Below are positions 8,625 to 18,528 of a stretch of 64,000 nucleotides of DNA, piece by piece. This DNA comes from a virus, in IMG/VR virus record IMGVR_UViG_3300017971_000002, positions 124,001 to 188,000 of that record. One strand, 5' to 3'. The notes below the pieces were generated by a model. It did no database searches and was not told the DNA's origin. It worked only from the letters and a program-made list of their open reading frames with translations. Made by a program: the position numbers and the translations under genes. Position 1 is the first letter of the stretch, and each line of letters opens with the position of its first letter.

Positions 8625-9965
8625 ATGGCCGTTGATGAAAAAAGCCAAATCAAGAAATTAAATGAGAGTGGAGAGAATCCGGTTGTAAACTTTTTTCTAA
8701 AGATCAGCATCAAGGAAGTTGATCTTGTTTCATCGTCCATCGCTTCAATATTCATCAAAGAATGGATATTCGATACATTACCAAGAATCGAAATTGAAAT
8801 GTCAGATACCGGTTGGTTTACTGACGGATTTCCTCTTGAGGATAATGATACAATCAAAATTGAATTACACTTTCAGAAGGATGATGATCCGATAGTTAAA
8901 AATGAATTCATCTTACAGGATTACGAGATACTTAACTCGGGACCGGGTAAATCAGAACAGGCCGTTATACGACTATCCGGTTTCTTAAAGACCGATGGGT
9001 TTCCATTTGAACTAAAGACCAGGGCATTCTCTCAGATGAAGTCTGAGGAGGTGTTCAAGAAACTTTCAAATGAAATTGGGTTCAAAGACTTCACATCAAG
9101 GGTTAGTTCAAGAGATAAGATGACCTGGCTTCAGGCTAATCAGAATGATTTCATGTTTATGAAGCATGTATTGGAGAGGGCATATGTGAATGATGATGAT
9201 GCACCGTTTGCCTATGTTGATCGAGATGGTAAGATGACATATACATCATTAAAGACCGAGATGGAAAGGAAACAACAGGTCAAGCAGGCGATATTTGATC
9301 TTAGGGCCTCAATGCTTAGTAATATAACCATATCTGAGGATGAGTATGATGAGCAGTTGGAGGAGCTAAAAGAGACCCATGGTGAGGAGAATATTATATT
9401 CTATAGAAACTGGGGTTACAAGAACTTTGCTGGAACGGTCAATAAGACAAATTCATATGGCAGGGCCGTTAGTTACTATGATCTTGAGAACTCAAAAAGG
9501 ACTTCTATAACAACGGATGATCATCCCCTGTCCATACATTCATTGAAGGAAAAGTCCAAGATTGGCAAAATAGTCGCCGATGATGAAAATGGACTCTTTG
9601 ACTCCACAAATATGCACGCCAGCTACATGCTAGCTCAGAGCCAGAATAAGTACCTTAGAGAGAACTTTTTTAGTAGCCACCTTGTGATATACGCTCGCCC
9701 CGAAAGCGACCTTAGACTGTTCGACAAAGTGAATGTATGGGTCCCTAGTATGTTTCCCGTGAACTCAAAGATGGACGATGTCCATTCTGGGGAATATGTC
9801 GTGGGTGGAATAATCCATGAAGCCCAGAAAAACTCCATATATACGATGGTCGTGGTCCTTTATAGAAATGGACTTGATATTCGAGGATTTAAGAGTGACC
9901 TTACAAGTAGACATAGTTCAGAGAAACTTCTGAACGCAAAGATAGATAAGAGGACAATATTTTAG
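8625..9965 (+). CDS. Baseplate central hub protein (T4 gp27-like)
   Basis: The protein has 446 residues. The middle portion (WLQANQNDFMFMKHVLERAY, then FAYVDRDGKMTYTS) is characteristic of gp27/GpD-type hub proteins, which form a trimeric ring joining tube and spike. The C-terminal third contains YARPESDLRLFDKVNVWVPS and GEYVVGGIIHEA, the usual beta-barrel closing region. The spike gene follows immediately, as expected because hub and spike form one complex. Confidence 0.82.
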   Translation: MAVDEKSQIKKLNESGENPVVNFFLKISIKEVDLVSSSIASIFIKEWIFDTLPRIEIEMSDTGWFTDGFPLEDNDTIKIELHFQKDDDPIVKNEFILQDYEILNSGPGKSEQAVIRLSGFLKTDGFPFELKTRAFSQMKSEEVFKKLSNEIGFKDFTSRVSSRDKMTWLQANQNDFMFMKHVLERAYVNDDDAPFAYVDRDGKMTYTSLKTEMERKQQVKQAIFDLRASMLSNITISEDEYDEQLEELKETHGEENIIFYRNWGYKNFAGTVNKTNSYGRAVSYYDLENSKRTSITTDDHPLSIHSLKEKSKIGKIVADDENGLFDSTNMHASYMLAQSQNKYLRENFFSSHLVIYARPESDLRLFDKVNVWVPSMFPVNSKMDDVHSGEYVVGGIIHEAQKNSIYTMVVVLYRNGLDIRGFKSDLTSRHSSEKLLNAKIDKRTIF

Positions 9966-9974
9966 GAGATTGAA

Positions 9975-10718
9975 ATGGCTGATGATTTGAGAGATAAAGG
10001 TTTCCAAAAAGAAATTGGGGAATTGCTGAATGACTTCATTAAGAATCGGCTCAATGAAAGAAGGATGACGATGTTCACCGGTAGGGTGGAGGACAACAAT
10101 GATCCTGATAAATTGGGTCGATGCAGGATACGGATCTTTGGAGTATTTGATGAAGGAAATATCCAGACCTCCGATCTACCATGGGCAAAGCCGGATTTTC
10201 AGTTCATGGGTTCGACTGTTGGGTCATTTGTTGTTCCACCCGTTGATTCTCTGGTAAGAGTTTATTTTGATAAAGGCGAAGTATATAGCCCAATGTATAC
10301 AACCAAGGTTCTAAATGTAAATCATCTTCCATCTGACAAAGATGTGGATTATCCCAATGTGATGGTATTTTTCGAGACAGACGAAGGAGATTCTTTTTTT
10401 ATAAACAGAAGTACATTTGAATCTGTATACACCCATTCAAGTGGACTGGTTCTTAGAATAGATAAAGACGGAAATATATCACTAAGTAACACAAAGACAA
10501 GTACAGGAAATTTCTCAATAACAATGAAGGGAAGCGTGACTCTGAAGTCCGAGGAAGGTGATATTAGTATAGAGGCTCCCAAGGGTAAGATACTACTTGG
10601 TGGAACTGAAGCAACTCAACCAGTATTGAATGTTCCTTTAAGTGATTTCACAGGAGCTCCGCAAGCGGTTGGACGTCAGCTTAACGGAACCCCGGGAGCG
10701 ACTTATGTTCGGCCATAA
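9975..10718 (+). CDS. Central spike protein with OB-fold (T4 gp5/gpV-like), no lysozyme domain
   Basis: The protein has 247 residues. After about 35 helical residues, MFTGRVEDNNDPDKLGRCRI starts the OB-fold shared by gp5, gpV and VgrG spikes (to about 125). The C-terminal half alternates short beta repeats such as DGNISLSNTK, SVTLKSEEGDISIEAPKGKI, consistent with a triple-stranded beta-helix. The lysozyme domain that T4 gp5 carries between these parts is absent. The nearby peptidoglycan hydrolase gene may supply that activity instead. Confidence 0.85.
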   Translation: MADDLRDKGFQKEIGELLNDFIKNRLNERRMTMFTGRVEDNNDPDKLGRCRIRIFGVFDEGNIQTSDLPWAKPDFQFMGSTVGSFVVPPVDSLVRVYFDKGEVYSPMYTTKVLNVNHLPSDKDVDYPNVMVFFETDEGDSFFINRSTFESVYTHSSGLVLRIDKDGNISLSNTKTSTGNFSITMKGSVTLKSEEGDISIEAPKGKILLGGTEATQPVLNVPLSDFTGAPQAVGRQLNGTPGATYVRP

Positions 10719-10721
10719 ACT

Positions 10722-10730
10722 TATAAATAG
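10722..10730 (+). promoter_or_regulatory. T4-type late promoter TATAAATAG
   Basis: It overlaps the end of the spike gene and lies 32 bases before the AAA+ ATPase gene. Confidence 0.7.
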
Positions 10731-10761
10731 TTAGGTAGAATGATCATTCAAGGAGATAATT

Positions 10762-11637
10762 ATGGACTTTATTAAATATCTGACGGAAGGAAAGAGAAAA
10801 CAGATTTTCAAGAAATATATTGTCAAGGACAACACTTTTCAACCCGTCGGTGAAGTCGTGACTGAACCAACAATACCCCCTGGTATATATCAGATCGGTA
10901 GAAACATGCAAGGTATATTCTTTGAGCAGCATGATATGAACACCGATGAGATTCTTAGATTTGAGGACTCAAGATATAATAAGATACTCGAGGAGATAGA
11001 TAAGTTCTGGGGACTGAAGGACGATTACAAGGGACTAGGGTTTACACATAAGAGAGGAGTTCTGCTTTATGGTGTTCCGGGTTCCGGAAAATCCTGTCTG
11101 TTAAAATTGGCAATGGAAGATTCTATAAAGAAGGGTAACGTAGTTCTAATCGCAAAAGAGGGAAGACTCCTTACCGATTCTCTTGGATTGATCAAAGATA
11201 TAGAGAAGGATAGAAAGATTCTTTGTGTGATGGAAGATATTGATGAGATCGTTAGATATGGTGAACATTCTATACTTGAATTGTTCGACGGAGAGAATCA
11301 GATGGACAATGTATTGTTCTTGGGAACGACCAATTACATAGAAAAACTACCTGCAAGGATTCTAAGACCCTCAAGATTTGATAGAAAGATCGAGATAGAT
11401 AATCCACCCGTCAACGGACGTATCGCATATCTTGAAAGTAAATTGAAGGGTCAGAAAACCACCAAGGAGATTAAGGCGTTGGCTGAAAAGACAGATGGAT
11501 TCTCATTTGCACAGCTGAGAGAATTGCTTGTTGGTGCATTTTGTCTCAAACAGGATGTCGATGAAGTTATTGGAAGATTGAAAGGCGGTCTCGAAACGAC
11601 TGTCTCCGAAAACCTTAAGAATTATCTGGAAGGATAA
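10762..11637 (+). CDS. AAA+ ATPase with capsid-targeting-like N-terminus
   Basis: The protein of 291 residues is an AAA+ ATPase. Walker A is GVPGSGKS (about 104), Walker B with the catalytic Glu is ILCVMEDID (about 153), sensor 1 is GTTNY, and the arginine finger region is RPSRFDR (about 203). FSFAQLREL belongs to the lid. This pattern fits the FtsH/Bcs1-like classical AAA group. The N-terminus MDFIKYLTEG resembles the T4 capsid-targeting tag ending in L-x-E. It has its own late promoter and lies among baseplate genes. Substrate unknown; remodelling of a virion or host protein is an inference. Confidence 0.85.
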   Translation: MDFIKYLTEGKRKQIFKKYIVKDNTFQPVGEVVTEPTIPPGIYQIGRNMQGIFFEQHDMNTDEILRFEDSRYNKILEEIDKFWGLKDDYKGLGFTHKRGVLLYGVPGSGKSCLLKLAMEDSIKKGNVVLIAKEGRLLTDSLGLIKDIEKDRKILCVMEDIDEIVRYGEHSILELFDGENQMDNVLFLGTTNYIEKLPARILRPSRFDRKIEIDNPPVNGRIAYLESKLKGQKTTKEIKALAEKTDGFSFAQLRELLVGAFCLKQDVDEVIGRLKGGLETTVSENLKNYLEG

Positions 11638-11642
11638 TTGAA

Positions 11643-12059
11643 TTGAAGTTCAAACAATACATAATATGTGAGACAGAGGGAAGTGGTTTCGGGAGTCTTG
11701 AGACTAGAATCAATGAATGGATGAATTGTATCGAAGGACAACTTCGTGGAATACTAAGTGAGAATATTTCCAACTCATTGGTCGAGAAACTTAGTGATGC
11801 ATTGAGTTCATTAAGAACGGGTAATGTGAAAGACTCTATTGGTCGTGTTATGGACGCTTATTATCTTCTTGATAGGGTGATCGATGTAGCCCTTGGAGCA
11901 AAGAGATATTTAAAGGTTGAACGGGAATTGAAAAATGGTATTGATTATATTAGTGAACTTCATAAAGAGATTGTAGAATACATATCCTCGAATGATATGT
12001 TCAAGGATCATAATGCTACTCCAGACAAGACCGCTGAGGTGGTGTCTGTCACCAGATAA
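11643..12059 (+). CDS. Unknown helical protein, TTG start
   Basis: I do not recognise this 138-residue protein. It is helical, with segments such as LVEKLSDALSSLRTGNVKDS and IDYISELHKEIVEYI. The TTG start is chosen because GGAAGGA lies at a proper distance and the first codons give MKFKQYIICE, an N-terminus like that of other phage proteins in this window that end a short tag in [LIV]-x-E. It follows the AAA+ gene by 5 bases and is probably cotranscribed with it. Confidence 0.7.
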   Translation: MKFKQYIICETEGSGFGSLETRINEWMNCIEGQLRGILSENISNSLVEKLSDALSSLRTGNVKDSIGRVMDAYYLLDRVIDVALGAKRYLKVERELKNGIDYISELHKEIVEYISSNDMFKDHNATPDKTAEVVSVTR

Positions 12060-12096
12060 TCATTACCATACACAAACTTTTGAAAGGTAAGGTTAC

Positions 12097-13602
12097 ATGG
12101 CTGGTGAAGTATTTGGAGAAAGACTACTCCGTCAAGGAATGAGTGGGGACGATGTAAAGGAGCTCCAGATTCGTCTTGCTGGGTTTAAAAACGCTACAGT
12201 TCCTAATGGAACGTTTTCCGCAAAGACCAAGTCATCGGTGATGGCATTTCAGAGAGACTTTATGGGAATAACACCAAGCGGTGTTGCTGATCGTCAAACA
12301 TTTGATGCGACCGATACATTTGCAATACAATATCCAATATTTACTAGATTTCAAAACACAATTAAATGTCCATGTAATGATCCAGCATGCCAGACTACAA
12401 ATAATGGTTTTGGACACAATGATTTTAATGGTCAGTATAGATCGGGAAAACCCCAGATAGAAGCATATCACCAAAAGGAATATCTTGGTATACATCGAAT
12501 GTTACTATGGGCTGTTCGTGCAGTGTTCTTTTATCACCCTCAATATAACTGGACGTTAAACTCGGGTTATAGATGTCGAATAGATAATCAGGCACGAGGT
12601 CGTCAGAGTACAAATCATATGGGAAAAGCCATAGACATTGATCCGGGAGGAAACACAGAATGTGATGATTGCAGAAGAAGGGTTGTTGAAAAGATGAACG
12701 CACAAATTGGTTGGAACAATTCTAATAAGAAGGCACTTGAGCCTGCAAGAATAGCACCGACTTGGGTACATTTTGATGTAAGAACATTAGGAAGTCAGTA
12801 TCTTACTGACGAATATTTTGTGACAAATGAAACAGATTTGAATCAATCACAAGTACATACAGAGACAGAGAACTCAGAAGAGGTTGCCGATGAGCCGTTA
12901 CTCGACTCACAGGAGACAGTGATACAGAAACAAGATGCACGAGGATATGAAACATCGATCCCAACGGGAGCAACAACAAATAATCAGATCGTGACTCAGA
13001 ATACTAATTACGGTTGGGAGGATATAGCTCAGGGTGTATATGAATACATCACAACTGACGAGAATTATGAATTGAAGGCAAATTGTACTGGAACTGTTAT
13101 TGTTTCGCCAGGTGTTCCGACTCCTGCAGCAGGACCTCTTGCGGCGAGATTGAATTTTAATCCAGAGAATACATTATTACAGTTCTTAAAAAACACTACT
13201 TATGTTGGTCTTGCCCAGGGCGGTGTTGATAGATTTTTTACTGGACTCAATCAATGGTTAAATACACCTCCATTTACAATTGGATTAAGTCCGACAACTG
13301 GACCCCTGGCAGCCCTCTCTATAGTTCCGCCAGATCCGGGAACAGGTCCTGGACTTCATGGGTTTGTTTCTTTTCCAGCGGTTATCGCTCAGGGGAAAGC
13401 GTGTGCAAATCAGATAGCCAATACATCATTCTCCGATGATTCCAAAACTAGAAAGAGAGAGGTTTGGGAAATAATGAACAAATATATCAAACTGGCTTTG
13501 AATATGAATGTAATTGCTCCTATACCAACTGTCGGTTCATTACCGTCCCCAGGACCAGGACCGTACACGGGAGTCACGTTGGTGACTTATGCTTATGAAT
13601 AA
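12097..13602 (+). CDS. Tail-associated peptidoglycan hydrolase: PG-binding plus M15-type peptidase
   Basis: The protein has 501 residues. Residues 10-65 form a peptidoglycan-binding type 1 domain (GMSGDDVKELQIRL, then VMAFQRDFMG). Residues 95-230 look like a zinc peptidase of the M15/VanY fold: SGYRCRIDN (about 155), NHMGKAIDIDPG (His about 174, Asp about 181) and WVHFDVR (third ligand His about 225). Two Cys pairs in CPCNDPAC may add a metal site. The remaining 270 residues are Pro/Gly/Asn-rich and resemble structural connectors. It probably cuts the cell wall during DNA entry, which would replace the lysozyme missing from the spike. Confidence 0.8.
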   Translation: MAGEVFGERLLRQGMSGDDVKELQIRLAGFKNATVPNGTFSAKTKSSVMAFQRDFMGITPSGVADRQTFDATDTFAIQYPIFTRFQNTIKCPCNDPACQTTNNGFGHNDFNGQYRSGKPQIEAYHQKEYLGIHRMLLWAVRAVFFYHPQYNWTLNSGYRCRIDNQARGRQSTNHMGKAIDIDPGGNTECDDCRRRVVEKMNAQIGWNNSNKKALEPARIAPTWVHFDVRTLGSQYLTDEYFVTNETDLNQSQVHTETENSEEVADEPLLDSQETVIQKQDARGYETSIPTGATTNNQIVTQNTNYGWEDIAQGVYEYITTDENYELKANCTGTVIVSPGVPTPAAGPLAARLNFNPENTLLQFLKNTTYVGLAQGGVDRFFTGLNQWLNTPPFTIGLSPTTGPLAALSIVPPDPGTGPGLHGFVSFPAVIAQGKACANQIANTSFSDDSKTRKREVWEIMNKYIKLALNMNVIAPIPTVGSLPSPGPGPYTGVTLVTYAYE

Positions 13603-13612
13603 GGATTGAATA

Positions 13613-14131
13613 ATGGCCGGATATATACTTGACCCTGTTCCAGACTACAACATATTGTTGAATAGTTCCACAGGTCTGTTTGAAAAGAGTACAGAGAGTA
13701 TTTCAAACATCGCTGGGGATCTTGTGGTATATAATTCAATTGGTCTGGCAGTGATTGCGTCGGCAGATACAGAACTTAGTGCGAGTTTAAATCATCAGTT
13801 ATCTCTTTCGGCTGATAATATACTTGCAGATGAGATTGCTTTTCCAGTTTCCACAGATAATGTTTCAGCGGGCGGATGGTCTGAAGAGGAAATTGGTCTT
13901 GACGAGGAAGAGAATGATTATACAGGAGGCGAGGGGCTTAATGAAACATTGACTGATACAGAGACCTACTCAGAGTACACATCGGCCAATGATCCTGATA
14001 TAAATACAATAATAGATGAGGAGACAATTGATATGAAGGTTACTTTAACATTGACATTAAAATCACCAGTTGTGAAAGCTACATACAGGCCGGCCGAAAG
14101 TACATCCAAGACCGGTGTGGTTAAGAGGTAA
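13613..14131 (+). CDS. Unknown structural protein, acidic
   Basis: The 172-residue protein is not recognised. The first half is Ser/Asn-rich with predicted strands, the middle is strongly acidic (EEEIGLDEEENDY), and the end is a basic strand segment. It lies 10 bases after the hydrolase and 3 bases before the next gene, inside the baseplate block, so a virion role is likely. Asp/Thr-rich composition is common for phage structural adaptors. Confidence 0.6.
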   Translation: MAGYILDPVPDYNILLNSSTGLFEKSTESISNIAGDLVVYNSIGLAVIASADTELSASLNHQLSLSADNILADEIAFPVSTDNVSAGGWSEEEIGLDEEENDYTGGEGLNETLTDTETYSEYTSANDPDINTIIDEETIDMKVTLTLTLKSPVVKATYRPAESTSKTGVVKR

Positions 14132-14134
14132 CGA

Positions 14135-14983
14135 ATGGCTTCACCTGATAAACTTTTTTGTTCTGTTGCTGAGAGACAATTTAACGCCATAGTATCTCTT
14201 ATTGAAGGGATTTTGTTTGCTAATTTGTTTGCACTTAAAGCAATGAAGTCTCAGATCAAGAGATATGAACAGCTTGTACTTGTTGCTAATGAAACTATAC
14301 TCAAAGGTCTTGAGGAAACATTATTATCACTTTTGGATCTTAGAAAGGTTCCAGGGTTTAGTAACATAGAGGCAACACAGAGATCATTATGTCAAGCGGC
14401 CTATGCCTGTCGTGCTGTGAGGGAGACATTATTTCCACCAGGCGGAGACCCAGCTGATGACCCCGTATTTGTTAAGATGATACCAGTGTCCACAAGAAAT
14501 AAGATAAGAAATGGAGATTCTGACGCGGCAGAGGAGTGGGCAAAATGGGTATGTAAATTAAGTTTTAGGGATATACTCGATCAGTTTATTGAAGATTATC
14601 TCAATTGGCTTGAGGAACAGCTTGATGCTATTCTTGATGCATTGATTATTGGTTTTTTGGATCAGCTTATTGCCGAATACATCGAGGCGATAGCTCCCAT
14701 ATTGAGGGAACTTGCCGCGCTGGAGGTGTTTGTCAACTGTGTGTTTGAGATTTGTAACTTTACAGCGACTGCGTTGAATAAGAGAGATGATTATGCGGAC
14801 AAATTAAGTGTGGAAAAACAGGGACCTGGTTGGACGTTCAAGATCGATTCATATATTCAGTCTGTCTATGATTATGAATCAGACATAAGAGCCAGAACAT
14901 TGAAGTTAAAACAGGACATTCGTAACACCAAGGTGTCCTTCCAGAGGGTTGATCCAGACGAGACCGTGAAAATACCTTCTTAG
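14135..14983 (+). CDS. Unknown helical baseplate-region protein
   Basis: The 282-residue protein is not recognised. It is almost all helix, with long amphipathic and hydrophobic stretches such as LDAILDALIIGFLDQLIAEY (about 165-185) and a C-terminal coiled coil. Several Cys residues occur in CQAAYACRA and CVFEIC. It lies immediately before the gp6-like wedge gene and is probably a tail or baseplate component. A membrane-active role on entry cannot be excluded. Confidence 0.6.
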   Translation: MASPDKLFCSVAERQFNAIVSLIEGILFANLFALKAMKSQIKRYEQLVLVANETILKGLEETLLSLLDLRKVPGFSNIEATQRSLCQAAYACRAVRETLFPPGGDPADDPVFVKMIPVSTRNKIRNGDSDAAEEWAKWVCKLSFRDILDQFIEDYLNWLEEQLDAILDALIIGFLDQLIAEYIEAIAPILRELAALEVFVNCVFEICNFTATALNKRDDYADKLSVEKQGPGWTFKIDSYIQSVYDYESDIRARTLKLKQDIRNTKVSFQRVDPDETVKIPS

Positions 14984-14991
14984 TATAAATA
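14984..14991 (+). promoter_or_regulatory. T4-type late promoter TATAAATA
   Basis: It touches the preceding stop codon and lies 36 bases before the gp6-like gene. It shares the extended string TATAAATATTAGAGAAT with the promoter before the tape measure gene. Confidence 0.72.
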
Positions 14992-15026
14992 TTAGAGAAT
15001 ATTACACTATAGATTGAGGAAAGTAT

Positions 15027-17447
15027 ATGGCAGCTAACAAGAAAAGGAATCCCCTGAATTACACAGGGTTGGACTATGATTCGATCCGTAGTCAGATTGA
15101 ATATGAATTAAATCAGGATCCCAATCTTGAAAACTTTAGGGATTCCACAATAGCAAAGACGCTTCTTGACATTTTTGCAGCAACGACCGATATAACAAAT
15201 TATTACATAGAGAGAAGGGCGGAGGAGCAATTTCTGGACACCGCACGGTTAAGGAGCTCTGTGATTCAGCTCTCTAGAATGCTCGGGTATTCTCCAACGA
15301 GACCGATACCAGCAAACTCGGCTTTGAGTATTGTTCTCAAGGGTCCTTTGCCTGGTGGACTGGTCGCTGGCGATACAATAACATTTCAAAAATTGGACGC
15401 ATTTGAGGGAAATGGAATACCCTTCATTCTTAAAAATTCATATACATACACGTTTACATCTGATGATATAACTGGAGGCGCAAGTCAGGATTGGTCAAAA
15501 CAGATTGATTATGGTGTGGTGCTTTCGGCAAGCGATGCACCAATTCCTCTCGATGTAACTGGTGGAGTTGATACAAGATATCTTGTGGACATTGAGCTTC
15601 TACAAGGTGAGATGAAAGTGGAGACGATTCTTGGTGGGTCTGAGAACTCACAAGTTGGACAACTATTTCAGAAATATAAGATCGATGATACCACATTCTC
15701 CAATTTCTATGGCGAGGAGGATCTAGGATACGATGCTGAGACAGAGGAAGAGAGTCTTACAGAGAATTTGACAAAAGTTGGTATTGGTCAGACTCAAGCT
15801 GAGGCCCTTACTGCAACGGGTGATAACCTGTTTAGTATAGATAGACGGAGCCTTGTAAATCCTGATAAGATTTCTCCAGACAATTCAACTATACCTAGAA
15901 TAGTCTTGATCTCCTCTAATATGCAGGAGGGAGTAAATCTATATTTCGGTGATGATCGATTTGCGTCTAAAGGTCTATCCAATACATCACAGAACATATA
16001 TATTCAGTATCTATCGACTCTGGGAGCGACTGCAAACGAGGTTGGTATAATTGGAAACGAGATCACGACAAGTGAAACATTCATATCTCCTGAGAATAAT
16101 GTAAACCTGACCAATAACATAACATTCAAGTTTAGACGAAATATAGTGACAGGATCCGACTTTGAAAAGGTCGAGTCAATGAAATTAAATGCCCCTGCAT
16201 TGTTTTACTCTCTTGATAGATTGGTTACATCAAGGGATTATATCTCATATTTAAAGACACAGACAACTGGAGGTACTGGGGGTCTAATAAAGAACGCCCT
16301 GGCGTGGGGAGAGCAAGAGGAGATTCGTAATAGAAATCAACTTGGAAACTTTAGGTTCTTTAACATAGCATTCTTTAGTGCACTCGGAGAGCTTTATAAT
16401 TTTCCTTCAGGTGGAACATATACCATACTCCAGCCTGCTGATTTACATAATGCATACTTAGAGCAGGAAGATGATTTCTCTCAGGTTGTTGATTCATCAT
16501 CTGGCGTTGTATCTGGTGATGGATTTCCAGAACAGGCTTATTTTAATATTCTTGTGAAGGAGAATCCGCAACCAGAGGTTGAGAGAGTTCAAGATTTTAG
16601 AGAGAACAATGACGATCATCCAATAACACAGATGCTTAACAAACTAGATAAGAGATCAGCTCAGACAGTTAAACATTTATACATTTCACCAATCGTTCAA
16701 CAGATGAGACTTAAAGGTACCGTGACTATAGGAAAACTCGAGGACAGAACACTTGTTCAACAGACGGTAAACAACTCCATCTATGATTGGTTGAATGAGA
16801 ATGCGGACTTTAATGTCAATATACATCGTTCTGACATATATGATCTTATTCACGATTCCAGCGAGGTGAAACATTCAAGTATATACTTTGAAGCAACAAA
16901 GCCAGATCAACTAATAACAGATTGGGCAAGTGACCCGGACGTTACATCCGGTGCCGCGGTACCGTCGGCAGTCACAACAGTATTGAATACATATATTAAT
17001 AGCTATCTCTCAAATGCTGGATATTCATTAGTGACAAATCCTCAGGGAACAGAAGATCAGTTTTCGGTTTTCAATAGACTTGAAACCTCCGCGGGGCAAG
17101 TGTCTGGTGTTTGGCAAAGTAGTTATGACACGGTTCCTCCGTATGTATTCAGATATCGTGATTCAGCAGATTATATATCTGGTAATATAACGACCAAGAC
17201 ATTTTATCAAACATTGATGAAGAACATATATGATAACTTAGATCCTAGTCTTGGATCATTCTTGGATATCAATGGAGAACCATGGAGAGATTCACAGTAT
17301 TTTAAGAACGTGATGTTTAAGATGTATAGTGATCTTTCACCAGCAATAAGAACGGCCATCATTGATGAGAATGGTGACTTGACAAACTATTCACTTAATA
17401 ATGAGATAGTCCAATTGGAAATTAATCTCAGCTATGTATTTGGATAA
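15027..17447 (+). CDS. Baseplate wedge protein (T4 gp6/gpJ-like)
   Basis: The protein has 806 residues; T4 gp6 has 660. The N-terminus (NYTGLDYDSIRSQIEYELNQ, then AKTLLDIFAATTDITNYYIE and DTARLRSSVIQLSRMLGYSP) is the hallmark of gp6 and GpJ wedge proteins. Residues 350-420 hold the ring-forming core (LVTSRDYISYLKTQTTGG). The C-terminal part carries a longer insertion than T4. The wedge ring encircles the hub and triggers sheath contraction. A late promoter precedes it. Confidence 0.85.
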   Translation: MAANKKRNPLNYTGLDYDSIRSQIEYELNQDPNLENFRDSTIAKTLLDIFAATTDITNYYIERRAEEQFLDTARLRSSVIQLSRMLGYSPTRPIPANSALSIVLKGPLPGGLVAGDTITFQKLDAFEGNGIPFILKNSYTYTFTSDDITGGASQDWSKQIDYGVVLSASDAPIPLDVTGGVDTRYLVDIELLQGEMKVETILGGSENSQVGQLFQKYKIDDTTFSNFYGEEDLGYDAETEEESLTENLTKVGIGQTQAEALTATGDNLFSIDRRSLVNPDKISPDNSTIPRIVLISSNMQEGVNLYFGDDRFASKGLSNTSQNIYIQYLSTLGATANEVGIIGNEITTSETFISPENNVNLTNNITFKFRRNIVTGSDFEKVESMKLNAPALFYSLDRLVTSRDYISYLKTQTTGGTGGLIKNALAWGEQEEIRNRNQLGNFRFFNIAFFSALGELYNFPSGGTYTILQPADLHNAYLEQEDDFSQVVDSSSGVVSGDGFPEQAYFNILVKENPQPEVERVQDFRENNDDHPITQMLNKLDKRSAQTVKHLYISPIVQQMRLKGTVTIGKLEDRTLVQQTVNNSIYDWLNENADFNVNIHRSDIYDLIHDSSEVKHSSIYFEATKPDQLITDWASDPDVTSGAAVPSAVTTVLNTYINSYLSNAGYSLVTNPQGTEDQFSVFNRLETSAGQVSGVWQSSYDTVPPYVFRYRDSADYISGNITTKTFYQTLMKNIYDNLDPSLGSFLDINGEPWRDSQYFKNVMFKMYSDLSPAIRTAIIDENGDLTNYSLNNEIVQLEINLSYVFG

Positions 17448-17450
17448 TAT

Positions 17451-18491
17451 ATGACAACATTTGATGATCAATACTCTGCTGAAAGAAGATATGTAAACAC
17501 TGACATCGATCTGGTAAGTTACTTGCCAGATCACTTGTATAATTCTGAGGTGTATAATTTTCTAAAGTTCTTTGAAAACTTTCTCAAACAACTTTATTAT
17601 CATAATGCTACAGATAGAGGAACAAATTCTTTATTTGAGATAAGCGCCGCAAATACACCTAAACAATACTTTGAGTTGGATACATCGGGAAACGGACTTC
17701 CAGCTTATGATCAGTATGGTACACAGACAAGAACGTTTATAACATCCGCTGATGCTATCTCAATTGTTGAGAAGGTGAAAAGAATTACCAATCTCCATGA
17801 TCCCGATTTGATAGACATAGAATACATTCAGAGATTGGCTGACTATATGGGTTATAACGTGGAGCTAAGTCGTGCACAGGTTGGAGCGTTTGCCACATCA
17901 TCTACTGACGATGAAAATAAGTATCTAAGATTTATTGTGAGCAATCTTCCAAACTGGTATAAGATTAAGCAGACCAAAAACGCCGTAAAAGTCTTGATGT
18001 ATTCATTTGGATTGATCGCAGACATATATTTTAGATGGACATCAGACGAACTTGCAGCATCTATCAATCACCCAGAACAGGGTGGATATGGAAACACAGA
18101 ATCGCTTTGGTTGACAGAGGATATTAGTCTCTCTGGAACAGATGCAGTGAGTCAGATACCTAAAAACTATTTCACAACACCTCACTTTATTGTGAGAATA
18201 AATACGGACGTGTCTGCACCATCGTGGATAGATAGAATGGATGAGATAGTGAATGCTATTGAGACGGTGAGACCGATCTGCGATGTGTTTGAGGGGTTAT
18301 CCGCATTTCTAACAGCGACCCTTCCAGCAGTTCTAATACATTTGGACACATATTCAACAATCAAGATGGATTTTCCATATAACACGTCCGCGCCATTACC
18401 AAGTTCTTTTGTTGAGGCGATTGTAGAGACCGGTGGTGGTGATATTTATGTTGAGACCGGATCAGCGGGAGACATTATTGTTGAGTCATAA
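17451..18491 (+). CDS. Baseplate wedge/tail protein I-like protein
   Basis: The 346-residue protein has DTDIDLVSYLP-like opening features (YVNTDIDLVSYLPDHLYNSE) and the segment YLRFIVSNLPNWYKIKQTKN followed by VLMYSFGLIADIYF, which resembles the region of P2 GpI and T4 gp7 wedge proteins that grips gp6. It begins 3 bases after the gp6-like stop. The C-terminus repeats the pattern GGDIYVETGSAGDIIVES, short beta repeats fitting a fibre-attachment point. The precise homologue is uncertain. Confidence 0.6.
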   Translation: MTTFDDQYSAERRYVNTDIDLVSYLPDHLYNSEVYNFLKFFENFLKQLYYHNATDRGTNSLFEISAANTPKQYFELDTSGNGLPAYDQYGTQTRTFITSADAISIVEKVKRITNLHDPDLIDIEYIQRLADYMGYNVELSRAQVGAFATSSTDDENKYLRFIVSNLPNWYKIKQTKNAVKVLMYSFGLIADIYFRWTSDELAASINHPEQGGYGNTESLWLTEDISLSGTDAVSQIPKNYFTTPHFIVRINTDVSAPSWIDRMDEIVNAIETVRPICDVFEGLSAFLTATLPAVLIHLDTYSTIKMDFPYNTSAPLPSSFVEAIVETGGGDIYVETGSAGDIIVES

Positions 18492-18494
18492 AGA

Positions 18495-18502
18495 TATAAA
18501 TA
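18495..18502 (+). promoter_or_regulatory. T4-type late promoter TATAAATA
   Basis: It lies 26 bases before the long tail fibre gene. Confidence 0.72.
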
Positions 18503-18528
18503 ATTCAAGATATTGAATAGGAGAGTAT

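Noticed and set aside
13994-14002. TATAAATAC on the plus strand
   Set aside because: It lies inside the coding sequence of the acidic structural gene, more than 130 bases before the next ATG; treated as chance.
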